64,000 bases of DNA from Massospora cicadina (Eukaryota > Entomophthoromycota > Entomophthoromycetes > Entomophthorales > Entomophthoraceae). Below the pieces are notes generated by a model. That model made no database searches and had not been told where the DNA came from. It saw only the letters and a program-made list of their open reading frames with translations. How positions within the stretch are numbered: position 1 is the first letter of the stretch; each line of letters opens with the position of its first letter. Positions 11,766-21,531 of the stretch are shown piece by piece. The stretch covers positions 186,001 through 250,000 of the forward strand of contig JAKSZP010007907.1 in NCBI GenBank assembly GCA_022478985.1, given 5' to 3'. A program made the position numbers and the translations under genes.

Positions 11766-12338
11766 TGTCAAGATTCTGATATGACTGGACAATATGCCCA
11801 AAATAGCCATGGCATATTGTCTATAATCCGCCGATAATAATTATAGAGTACAGATATTAAAGCACCTTGGGATGAGATATATATTGGTTCAGGATGGATG
11901 GTTATTGGATCGCCTCCAAATAAGGCAGCTAGGAGATTTCGTTGCATGACAAATGATTGCTAAATCGCCTTGAACTAAGGAAATCATGAATTTAATGAAT
12001 GTAGACTCTGCTATAACCAATGAGAATATGTTTTAATGAATAGTCTAAGTAAAGGGGCCAGAATTGACCAAAGTCTTAAAATATATTTCAAGTTGAGAGA
12101 ATTATATGGGAGGATTGTTATTGAATAAAAGATAGCAGAGATGCGATGATCCGCTGAAAATATTATGCTAAAATAAAGAAGCGTTGTTAAGGCAATTGCT
12201 CCATATTATTGTATTCATCTGTTTTAAGCGTGTTCAAAGGACTATCAATCTCCATATCATATGTCTTATTACTCAGTGGGTTTGACCCTGTGCAAGAAAA
12301 CTTTGACGTATCTTCAAAGTATTGCCAAAATTATAACA
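11766..12338 (+). repeat. G2 3' LTR (573 bp)
   Basis: Begins TGTCAAGATTCTGATATGAC right after a purine-rich TTAAGGGGGTAA (polypurine tract) and ends CCAAAATTATAACA. It pairs with the 5' LTR at 6311-6881. Confidence 0.9.
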
Positions 12339-12343
12339 GCTGG
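12339..12343. repeat. 5-bp target-site duplication of G2, right
   Basis: GCTGG, partner of GTTGG at 6306-6310 (one C/T difference). Confidence 0.6.
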
Positions 12344-12461
12344 CCAATTGGTTTGTATAGGCGCAGTAGCCTAGAGTATAAATAGGTGTCATTCCCTCCT
12401 AAATAAAGATCACTTTTCGCCCATCTTTTACTAGTTGTTAGCATTTATTCAGCTATACTAA

Positions 12462-12930
12462 GGGAAGATGGGACTGGAGATCCAAAAGCAGGCGCAGGGT
12501 GATGCGCCTGGAGTGGACAACGCTGCCTGCACCCATACCTCAGCCCTGCAAGAAACCCCTGATGAGAACCTGGCTAACCAGCCATCAACGATGAGGGGCT
12601 GATGGCCGTCAGCCATGAGGGGGTGTAGCGTGGGAGTGCCATAGCCATCAAGGATGGGGTTTTACTTTCCGGGGCACATCTGAGAGAGGCTGGTGATTGG
12701 CCATGAGGAAGAAGGAGCAAGGGGTCAGGCCACCCAGGAAGGGGTTGAGAACCACCTGTGCACTCCCAAGAGGGACCAATAAGCTAAGGAGGAATTTTTA
12801 GTCTGCTATGTTGGTGGGTTGGGCATGAACTTGTAGGGGGTTGGTACACCTATGAAGGCGAATCAGCAAGGGCCAAGAAGTCTCCATAATGGTTAGCCTG
12901 GCACACTAGCGGAGCCCATTGTCACCGGAA
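12462..12930. other. GC-rich non-coding island of unknown origin
   Basis: A clearly G/C-rich block between AT-rich stretches, with no long open frame. It contains a perfect 8-bp inverted repeat, CAGGCGCA/TGCGCCTG with a 6-base loop, at 12489-12510. It also holds several loosely repeated units around GCCATCAA.GATG.GG and GCCATGAGG (about 12575-12720). It matches no other part of the window that I can see. It may be a fragment of a further repeat family. Confidence 0.4.
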
Positions 12931-12989
12931 AAGTGATTTTTCAACATTCCACTTTCCCATGCTAACTTTATATGCATATAATGAATATC

Positions 12990-14120
12990 AAGGTTGAAAA
13001 TTAATAGTAAAGTTTAAGATATTGGATTAAAACCCCCAGAAATTCAAGAGCGGCTAAGACAAATGATGAATCAGACCCAAATTGAGGAAGGACTACTATA
13101 TAAACGAGTTGGGACATCCTGGTTACCTTATGTCTGCCCCTCTGTTAGAACTTTAACCATTATGGAGGCACATACTATTTAAGGCATGATATCCTACAGA
13201 AACTTACTTGCAGCTTAAAAAAGAATGCTACTGGGAAGGCATGCCCAATTATTTTCAGGATGTTCTTTTATTCTGATTAATTTCCTAACCATGGGCCATT
13301 CTATAATAGAATATCAGCATAAAGTAGTTGGTCTGACATCATCCTTTGCCAAAATTAGTATCTATATCATTGGCTCTCTGCCTACCGCAATGTATGGGCA
13401 TCACTTTATCATTCTAACTATCAATTATTTTACAAAGTGGGCCAAAGCCATATCAGTAATCTCCACCACAGTTAAGGCTACTGCATCCTTTTTACAAAAA
13501 GGTCTTTACCTGGAATGACACCCTGAAATTTATCCTGTCCAATAATGGAACAAAATTCATTTCTCATGTTGTAAGAAAACTTAAATTACTAACAGGAACT
13601 TACTAATCCTTTATGACCCCAGTCATACTTTCATTAGTAGAGCTGTAGAGTGAGCTAATGGTACCCTCATTTTTTTCTTCTAAAATTTTTGGATCAAACT
13701 GGTTTTTCATTTAAACGAGTATCTCCTGAGTCTCTAATAGCTTACTGAGTAAGTTATCACTGCATTACTAGGATGTCCCCATTCAAGGTCCTCTATGGTC
13801 AGGAACTAGTGTTACCTTTTAGTTTCCAACCCATTTTGGAAACACTTACATCCAACACTGTTGATCTAGCCATGAGATGACTAGTGGAGGAGATTTTTTA
13901 AGTTGACATCTTTAGTGTTCAAAACCATAGTACTACTATTAAAATGTAAATCAATCAGTCCAATACCAAGGAATGCATATGCTTGAGCTTAATAGGGGGC
14001 TTGATTTACAATATGAATCTGGAAGGATAGTTCATAAATTTAATGTTTTATAATCTGGCCCTTATTTATTGATATACCAACATAGTCAAAAAATTCATCA
14101 CCTCAATTAAGACTGGGATA
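12990..14120 (+). mobile_element. Ty3/Gypsy remnant G3: integrase only
   Basis: Reads IEEGLLYKRVGTSWLPYV near 13080-13130, followed by a decayed HHCC region and YWEGMPNYFQD in shifted frames. The integrase core is 13384-13515: MYGHHFIILTINYFTKWAKA then SFLQKGLYLE. After a TGA, LKFILSNNGTKFIS follows in the next frame. Both catalytic Asp positions (normally VDYFTKW and SDNGTKF) read Asn. MSPFKVLYGQE-like sequence follows near 13765-13800. No gag, RT or LTR is recognisable around it. This is an old, deeply eroded fragment. Confidence 0.75.
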
Positions 14121-15974
14121 TTTGTTAATCAAGTCCATGGGAGATTCCTTTGTAGCTATGTACTCCTCAGCAAGATCTTGCGGGGAATATTATCAGAGAT
14201 AATTGAGTTTAAGTTTTTTGGTTAAGAAATTATCCTTTTGGATGAGGCTGACTACGGATAATTGAAAGGACCACCTGATTAGTTTTTGATCCATCCAATG
14301 TCACTAAAGTTACAAAGGATATTATAAATTTGGACTTCTCTCAATAAGTTAAAGGATTTTATTTATTATGAACCAAACATGATGTTTCCTTAATAATTAA
14401 AATAAGATGTTGCCAATCACAGGGATTGATACATTCATTGAGGGCACGTCCTCCTCAGTATTTAGTAATCAATCATTTAATTAGATAAAATACATTTTAT
14501 TCTATCTTGTTGGCATAAATTATTACCATAATGCATTTCACTGGTGACAAATCATTCACTAGGACACTTGGTGAAGCATATTAAACTAGTAATCATTTAG
14601 CCTAAGAGGGAACCAGCCAATAATTCTAGAAAATTAAAAGAGACTCCTTTTGGGCTAGTCTATTTGAGATTATTCCAAGTTAGCAGCAGATGCCAATGCA
14701 AAAAATAATATACAGTGGTCATACCATGATTAAGGTCCATAGTAAATACTTGAATTATTCAATCTAAGTTAAAAATGTTAAATAAAATGAAAAATATTAT
14801 GTATGTTTAGAAATAGGGAAACCCTTTTAAATAATAATAAAAATATATATGTCATTTTTAATTCTTCCGCGATCTTGTTTCTTATGCATGTGCTATGTAC
14901 AATTTCTTAGAGGAGGGGGCATGCACTACTATGGTAGTGAAGATAGTAACAAGCAACAAGTGAGTGTGGATGCTTGTCAGGACCAGTTCCTATTAAAATC
15001 AGGTCCGTTGCTGTGAGTCATAAGTGAAAAGATATCAATTGACGTACTAAAAAATTGCAAGATCCTTTACCTGGTTGAAAACAGGCATACAAGGATTTTC
15101 AATTAGAGAAAAATCTTAGTAATCCTGGTACAGTGTGTAGCTGTGAGAACCATGCCCATGTGTGAGTTGGCAGTAAATATGAAATGGTAGAAGAGGGTGA
15201 TGAACCATTCTGCCAAGAATGGCCATAAAGAGAAGCATCAAGCAATGGGGAAGATCTAACCCTGCTGAAGCAGGAGAATTCTATTGTACTCAAAACTTTG
15301 AAGACCAAAAGTTGAGGATTTTCATTCTCAATAATAGGCGACTCCATTTGAGTGCCAGGACAAACAGAATGAAGACTGCTGGTCATTACTCTTTCACAAT
15401 CGTTGGTGACCTTTCCCTATAAATTTGCAAGGCAATCCATCTACCCATCAGACCAAAAATTTCTCCTTATGAGGCTTGACCACTCTTTATGGCTCAGAGG
15501 TCCTCTTTGGGACTTCTCTAACGATTTTGGCTCAGTTGTCTCTATTGACTCCCTTGGGGTCTCTCCCCTTCAATTCTTCCAGTTCAACGTTGCTGCTAGT
15601 TGCCCAAGTTCCTGTGGGGTTTCCGTCTAGCTCAAGGTTGGGAGTTGATTGCACTGACCACTCCAAGTGTTTTATCCCGGCACCAAACCTCTGAGGATCT
15701 TGAGCCCCACCTCTACAAGATAAGCTAACTTCTGTCAAATAAAACTTTATAAAGGTAGTCAAATAAAAAATTAGATTTTTATTAAGAAGGAGATCAAACT
15801 ATTTATAGGCACTTCTTGACTGCCTATATCATTGACATTTATTACCACCATTATCAGTGCTCACTGGCGATTCTAACTACCTAACATTCATAAGCACTCT
15901 CACTGGCAATACTCATTATCCTCAAATGGCCATGTTTACATCAATCCTCAATTTGTAATAATCTGAATTAACTA
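14121..15974. other. AT-rich and CT-rich interval, no gene recognised
   Basis: 14121-15100 is AT-rich with no frame above 60 codons that resembles anything. 15400-15740 is more pyrimidine-rich and ends near AAATAAAACTTTATAAA, a possible polyadenylation-type signal. The short open frames on both strands there have no recognisable motifs. Probably flanks or LTR parts of G3 decayed past recognition. Confidence 0.4.
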
Positions 15975-16300
15975 ATTATATCAACATCCTCAATATAAGT
16001 CACCAGTGTCAAATTTAACCAAAATGCTGTTGGAATTATTCCCAATATTATTGTGAAGTCAAAATGTGGTTTGACATTATTTAATTAATATTAAATAGTT
16101 TGACATCCTTGGCATAGTCTCTGGTGTTAAAATTAAAAAAAATTCCATCAGTGCCTTTCCCAATACTCTTGGCATCAAATTTAAGCAATTTTTCATCTTA
16201 ATTAATTTTATTAATTATCTCAACATCCTTGTCCTCAGTCACCATTGTCAAAACCCACCAATTCCCTATTGGGGATGATCCCCAATACTTTCTTGATCCT
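15975..16300. repeat. Degenerate tandem repeat, about three units of roughly 110 bp
   Basis: Three units start at about 15981 (TCAACATCCTCAATATAAGT), 16098 (TTTGACATCCTTGGCATAGT) and 16217 (CTCAACATCCTTGTCCTCAG). Each continues CACCAGTGTCAAA, CTCTGGTGTTAAA or CACCATTGTCAAA, and later carries CCCAATA(T/C). The last unit ends in two palindromes, TTGGGGATGATCCCCAA (16269-16285) and CTTGATCCTGAGGATCAAG (about 16292-16310). Confidence 0.55.
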
Positions 16301-16338
16301 GAGGATCAAGACAGCTTGACCCAACCAAATGGGGAGCA

Positions 16339-16356
16339 CAAATTGGGGTTGTTATT
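16339..16356. repeat. 18-bp target-site duplication of Z1, copy 1
   Basis: CAAATTGGGGTTGTTATT sits next to the 3' end of minus-strand element Z1. Its partner at 18219-18236 is CAAATTAGGGTTATTATT (16 of 18 match, both differences G/A transitions). Confidence 0.85.
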
Positions 16357-16392
16357 TTAGTCAACCGAGGTAAGCTGACCAGGGGATGGCAT
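16357..16392 (-). other. Shared LINE-type 3' tail (Z1)
   Basis: The minus strand reads GCCATCCCCTGGTCAGCTT then ACCTCGGTTGACTAAAATAA. It aligns base for base over its core with the tails of L1, L2, L3 and Z2. Confidence 0.7.
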
Positions 16393-16510
16393 TTTTCAAA
16401 GTCAAATCCTAAAAATAAATTCTCACCAAAAAAATGAGCGAACCACCCAAAAAGAGTGGATGACACACATAACATGAACTCAACTAACCAGGTGGGACAG
16501 TGGGAACTGC

Positions 16511-18179
16511 TTATTCCATCATGGTGGAAGGGGAGGGTGGATTAGGGGGCTCATCCTCGGCCTCTACTTCATCCCAAATCAGGGCACAGGCCACGGTACT
16601 GAGTAGGGGTATCAGGGCATCAGTGGAATGCAGAGATATACTTCTGATAATTGGGGTGGTAGAAATACAGCCGTTATACATAAGAGTTCTAATATTTGAC
16701 CAAAGCTGTCCCAGCTTTCATGTGTGCGACGATTAGCCTAATGAACGTGGCAATATTGGTGTGAAGTAATTTTTAATTTGAAATTCTGTGCTACCACTGC
16801 CACATGCTGAATGGTGTCATTGGCGCCTTTGTGGGCTTCTATAACATATTTTTGAGCCTTGTTGGATTTGAAGGGAATACTTGGAGGAATAAAACCTCCT
16901 GCGAGCATCGCCACTGATTTGATGGGGCAGCTTTGTGGAGAGGATGCCAATCTGGCTTAGCCGTTGCTTAAACAGCCATCTGGTGGTTGCCGTAGAACGT
17001 TTCATCATTTTTCTGGGTAGCATATAAATGGGAGGGTAGCTCACCGTCTTGGTTGATAAACATAAACTGCTCAATTGGTATATTGCAATCTTCAATTATA
17101 TTCCCAGACTCATCAATTCCAGCCATTAAATCACAAAGATTCTGGTTGAATTGAATTGGGGAGTCGGCTTATTCCTGAGGCTTGGTTGGTTCATTGGAGG
17201 ATGCTTGGGATTGAACTGGTGTCCAATCCTGTGCTTGATTGGATGAAACGTTTGTGGCACTGGGGCGAGGAGGCTGATTGGTGGCCGTTGGCACAGCTGC
17301 AGAAACAGGCTTTTGGGGAGGGGGAGGTATGATTTGCCCCATACCAAAGTTGGTGCAAGGTGGGCGGTGGATTGGAAGCTGGCAGATGAAAAATCAGAGC
17401 TGTCATAAGTAGCTATGGATGGGCACTTGTGTTTCAAGTGGCCCAATCTGAAACAGGATGGACAGATCGTCCGTCCACCCTCAACGAGGGCCCAGGATGG
17501 TTGGTCAGGGGCAGAGGGGATAACAGCATGAGGTGGAATTGACAGGGCAATTTTATTTGATTCAGGGCTGATTGTGGCATATGCCCGAGGCCCAGTGAGG
17601 TGTGTGCCCCATTTGGTACCACTAATTGCAAGATGGGGTTAGAATTATAGGATGCCAAACCTTCCATCAGCTCCTGGTGGAGCACCTCAGGGAGAAGGTG
17701 GGTGGGCAAACCATAAAACTGAACCACCTAAGAGGTATCCTCTGGGAGCTGGGTCTGAATTGTGGGGAGAGGTATACCCTGGAAAACCAGGGGCACAGTT
17801 GCCGCAGTGGTAGCATTGGCTTACCAGGTGAGGCTGAGATCAAAATACCCCTTATAGGGGTGGAAGTCAATAAAACTGGCAGAACGCATCGCTGCCTGAG
17901 CCATTTTGATAACGGCTTGGTCATGGTAGGGGAAAATTTTCCCATAATCAACCCTAAGGCTGAGATGCATGTTGCTCTGGGGGAGCACAAGGGGGCAATG
18001 GAGCACCACTTGGGTTTGAGCAAAGTGGACATCGAGATCCTTTGGAGGAAAAATCGTCCCAGGGGTTTGGTATAACTGGGCGAGCCAGTTTCAGCGCATT
18101 TTCCTGTCAGATGTAAAATGGCAGGAGGAGTTTTGCTGCTGACCCATACTGGGGCAGCCAGCGGGGAATCCAAGGACAT
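16511..18179 (-). pseudogene. Z1 ORF: RRM-like and CCHC zinc-knuckle protein (broken)
   Basis: The start ATG at 18179 (MSLDSPLAAPVWVSSK) matches the Z2 start (MSSDFPPAATVWGSSK). Conserved blocks across frames are VDYGKIFPYHDQAVIKMAQ, FIDFHPYKGYFDLS (about 17850-17900), FYGLPTHLLPEVLHQELMEG (17665-17720) and the zinc knuckle CPSCFRLGHLKHKC (CX2CX4HX4C, about 17424-17465). A Pro/Asn-rich linker follows, then a C-terminal region (SIPFKSNKAQKYVIEAHKGA) and an acidic PPNPPSPS end. The order of blocks parallels LINE ORF1, but the sequence is distant. It is likely an RNA-binding nucleoprotein. Frameshifts lie near 18080, 17820 and 17440, with an in-frame TAA near 17820. The exact fold is my inference. 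Confidence 0.7.
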
Positions 18180-18218
18180 CAGAGCAGAACTACAGTGGGT
18201 GATTTAGATTTACTTTTT

Positions 18219-18236
18219 CAAATTAGGGTTATTATT
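18219..18236. repeat. 18-bp target-site duplication of Z1, copy 2
   Basis: CAAATTAGGGTTATTATT, partner of 16339-16356. Confidence 0.85.
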
Positions 18237-19661
18237 ACTAGATAAGAAATTTAAATTAGGAAACTATTATCAATCATCATCAATCAATATTACACTAATT
18301 TCATTAATATTTGAGTAATATCTCCTGGTTTAAAATCTAACACCATAGATCATTTTTTATTGAGCCAACTGACTTATGCCATGGAATGAAGCAGAATCTG
18401 CCTAAGAAACACCATATTTTCTGGATAATCTGATCAAGCTAGGAGATTTTTTGTGATTTTAGAATGTCCACATGATCCAGCTGCAACAGAATACTAATGA
18501 TCTTTGTCTTATATCGCTTTGGTTCACTTTTTATAGCAAACTTAAGGGATGTTGAAGTTATCAATGTTCAATAACTATTTTTTGGATTGTTCTCATATGA
18601 GACATTAAGTTTTTTCTTTTTTGAGATTCAATTCCAAGCTTGAAAATAAAGGGCTTGTTATGGATGAACGCAAATAATGTTTATAAGAAGTTTGATTGTC
18701 AGTTTATTTATCAACAAAAACTTTCTTACATGGATTAATTTGGGATTTTCACCAGTTGATAAGGGAGTTTTTGGAGTTACTAAAGCATTTACAACACTTT
18801 TACTTTCATTAACTTTCAGGTTAGCCTAAGTGAAGTGGCATGTTGAAAATGGAAAATTTTCTTATTAACTAAGCAGGCTGTAAGCTTGTAAAGGTTAATC
18901 TGCTGGGGTTGGATAAAGGCGTTGGGACAAACTAATCTGGAATCTAACCCATTGATGGTTGTAATCTAGTTGGTGGTGGATACTGACTAGGTGGATGAAG
19001 TAATCAACGTTTTGGTGCAACTCTTGGTTAGGATTTTCAGCGAGAAATTTTTTTCAAAAGGGTGCCAACTAAAAGTTGATAATTAGTTTCCTTATTTAAA
19101 CTTCTTGATTTTATTTACTCAAAAATAGTAGAATATTAGATAGTAAAATATTTTATATATTAAATTTCTTGACTAAGACTTAGCAGATTGGTTTCCTTAT
19201 TCATTTATAAAAAAGTTACCTGTTATGAGGTTTTAAGTACCCGCATGTAGGGGATATCTAAGTGGGATTGACACTGCCTGTAGAAAAAATACGTATAGGA
19301 TGTTTGTCTTCACATAATTATCACTCTCCCTTATTCTTAAGAAACCAATTACAAAAATCTGTGAAGTAAACAAAAAAGTAAAACAACTCAATCTATCAAA
19401 TAGGGGTAGTAAATGACCAACTTTGATATTTATGCCTCATAAAAATATCTTAAGTATACAAATTATAAATTTAATGAATATTCAATCCTTATATTAAATA
19501 GATTTAGTAGTTTATTAAACATATATCTAGTTTTGTTATATAATAATTTAAAGACATGGAGAGGTTCTTAACTTTCTAAATTTTACTATTTCATCTGAGT
19601 ATATAAGTTGATTACCTTTCAGATTGAAGAAGCAAGAGCTTGTTATAATTATTTGCTAACT
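18237..19661. other. AT-rich interval without recognisable gene
   Basis: Only short frames with frequent stops. Nothing matches the Gypsy or LINE motifs used elsewhere. It separates the Z1 target site from the G4 left LTR. Confidence 0.5.
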
Positions 19662-19666
19662 AATAG
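19662..19666. repeat. 5-bp target-site duplication of G4, left
   Basis: AATAG before the 5' LTR. GATAG follows the 3' LTR at 31238-31242 (4 of 5). Confidence 0.5.
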
Positions 19667-20005
19667 TTACAGGATTTCACCAATCTCTTTTGTTTCTAGG
19701 GTTTTTTACACCAAATTCCTTTAGTGATATTGAAGGGGAATTTAATATCTAATCATATCAACATTAATAAGAACGATCAAGCTTACCTCAATAAGGTGAT
19801 TAAAGATTTGATCACTAAGTGATTGAAAATATCAAATAAATTCCAAACTACTAGGAAACCTATAAATATTCAATCCTTCCATTAATAAATTTTAAGTTAA
19901 TTTACAACCTTATTTTTAATATTATTTATTATTTTATTGGAGAATCTACCTAAGTAACTTTGAGAGAATACCTGCCATCTTTTGAAGTGTAATTCAAAAC
20001 TTCAA
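19667..20005 (+). repeat. G4 5' LTR (about 339 bp)
   Basis: Pairs with 30902-31237. Shared blocks include GATTTGATCACT(A/C)AGTGATTGAAAA, AAATAAATTCCAAACTAC.(A/T)GGAAACC, TATAAATAT.CAATCCTTCCAT (probable promoter/TATA region) and GAGAATACCTGCCAT. The start is mutated (TTACAGGATTTC against TGTCAGGATTTC in the 3' copy). LINE L2 entered right at its 3' border. Confidence 0.85.
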
Positions 20006-20021
20006 AAGTGGTGCTCACTAA
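20002..20021. repeat. 20-bp target-site duplication of L2, copy 1, containing the G4 primer-binding site
   Basis: TTCAAAAGTGGTGCTCACTA is repeated without mismatch at 25278-25297. It covers the last LTR bases and the primer-binding motif TGGTGCTC (20010-20017; second copy 25286-25293). Confidence 0.95.
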
Positions 20022-20113
20022 AACTTTTCTCTCTCGTTGCAATCACTTTTGCAACATCATTCAATTTAAGTCTGGAAAAAGTTTGACAACCTCACTAAGG
20101 AGATTAGTTGATG

Positions 20114-21450
20114 CCCATGCTGTGGAGCAGTTGGGCGAGTAAGGACAATGGCACAGGTGTTGGCCCTGCAGCATCCAAAGTTTTAAAATGCCCTGATGAA
20201 CCCGGAGGAATAGGTAAACTTAACAAAAAACCAGCGGTAACCATTTCACCAGAAATTTTAGCTTGGCAAGCGCAATGCAACCAGTACATCAATATGCTGC
20301 ACTCCCAACTACTCCTGTCAGTGGAACACAGAGTTCGGGTATTCCTGGATATTCATAAGATGGCGCTTTGGGAAAAGTTTTGTGGGGATGTACAAACTTA
20401 TTTCTCAAACGCGGTGTAAATCACACCTCATTCTATGCCACATGGTTGGGTGGATCTAGGCTTTGAGAGCAAGGAAGCGCCGGATGAAGCTTCAATGGTG
20501 CGCGTTATAGTAGACCTCCCAGATGGTCAGCAGGTCATCAAAACTAAGCGCACCTGATGGACAAAATAAAATTAGTTTTTTCTTCACTTTCAACTTTCTG
20601 CCCATTATGGTCAAATGCACCATACTAGAACAACACCTGAAGGCTGGGCTCGCCATATACAGCGAAATTCAATCCTTTGAAATGCAGCGCTTTACGCTAA
20701 TGCCAGACCTGTGCACCAGCGAAGTTATTGCAGTCCTAACCCCAGCTGAGAGGATAGCGAAGGATCTAACCCAAATCCCACATACCGCTTTTGTCAATGT
20801 TGAGGGGCATGTCACCCACCCTTTCAGGGTCACCATGGACAGTGCACCTCTCATCTGCGCCTTCTGTAGCGCTTTTGGCCACAAGGCCCACACCTGCCCC
20901 ACCAAGGAGGGCATTATATATCAAGAGTTTCCCTCAGATTTAAACGGCAAGGTGAAGCCCACTATGAACTGACCGCTGATACAAAGGCAGCCTTACCGTG
21001 GGGAGCGCAGGGAAGCTACTTACTAGTGAAGCCAATATCCCCTCAAGAGCGGAAGAAGGCCAAACAGGCCTGCAAGGCAGCAGCCAAGGAGGCGGCCAAG
21101 GCCGATTCTGCTATCCTGCCCTCCCAGCTGCAGGAGGACATCGAGACTTTCATGGAAGAAGCAGCTTGTGAGTCCCTCAACCAATCAGATTAGGATGCCC
21201 AAGCCAATTGGGACCCCCAAGCTGATCACTCGCTGGGTGAGTTGGTTTCACCTGACCAATGTGCCCAAGCATCAATTGGAGCTGAATCAATCTCCAACTT
21301 TACTGCCAACATTCAACTTCCAAGAGTTGGTGCACTGCAAATTCACGCACCATAAAAATCTTATCCTGCAGCGGGGAAAAAAGTGAAGGCAAAGGCCAAC
21401 GTGAACCCAACTGCTAAGGGTACCCATACCATCGATTATGTAGCATCTCA
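20114..21450 (+). pseudogene. L2 ORF1: RNA-binding protein with CCHC zinc knuckle (broken)
   Basis: The start is the ATG at 20114, chosen by alignment to L1; an in-frame ATG also stands at 20108. The N-terminal region has ISPEILAWQAQCNQYIN and VFLDIHKMALWEKF. A TAA at 20417-20419 replaces the Tyr codon of L1 (AVYVAPHSM). The second half reads FNFLPIMVKCTILEQHLKAG, MQRFTLMPDLCTSE, then the knuckle CAFCSAFGHKAHTC (about 20857-20898) and the Ala/Lys-rich tract. A frameshift follows at about 20970. The role is as for L1 ORF1. Confidence 0.87.
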
Positions 21451-21531
21451 TACCTGAGGCGCCAACAAGCGCCATGAAGAACAGGAGAAGGCTGAAGGGC
21501 TCAGTGCTCTTCCCCTCACACCTAAGGTGAA

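Larger units (their letters stand above)
16357..18218 (-). mobile_element. Z1: ORF1-only non-autonomous LINE-like retroposon, complete (1862 bp)
   Basis: Bounded by an 18-bp TSD. Minus-strand order: about 40-bp 5' leader, one long ORF (18179 to about 16511), 3' UTR and a tail CCCCTGGTCAGCTTACCTC followed by an A-rich end at 16357. There is no endonuclease or RT, and no room for one between the TSDs. A second copy, Z2, lies at 47470-56647 on the other strand and shares the whole layout, so the element is a family and not a random truncation. The 3' tail is shared with L1-L3. It was most likely mobilised by LINE machinery. Confidence 0.82.

Noticed and set aside
12338..12470. Possible second TATA box and leader after the G2 3' LTR (AGTATAAATAGGTG)
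   Set aside because: It lies outside the LTR as defined by the LTR pair and a 5-bp TSD, and no transcript or ORF follows. It may be chance.
15403..15762. Overlapping frames on both strands
   Set aside because: No motif, low complexity with many Ser/Leu, and no homologous copy in the window. Treated as non-coding.
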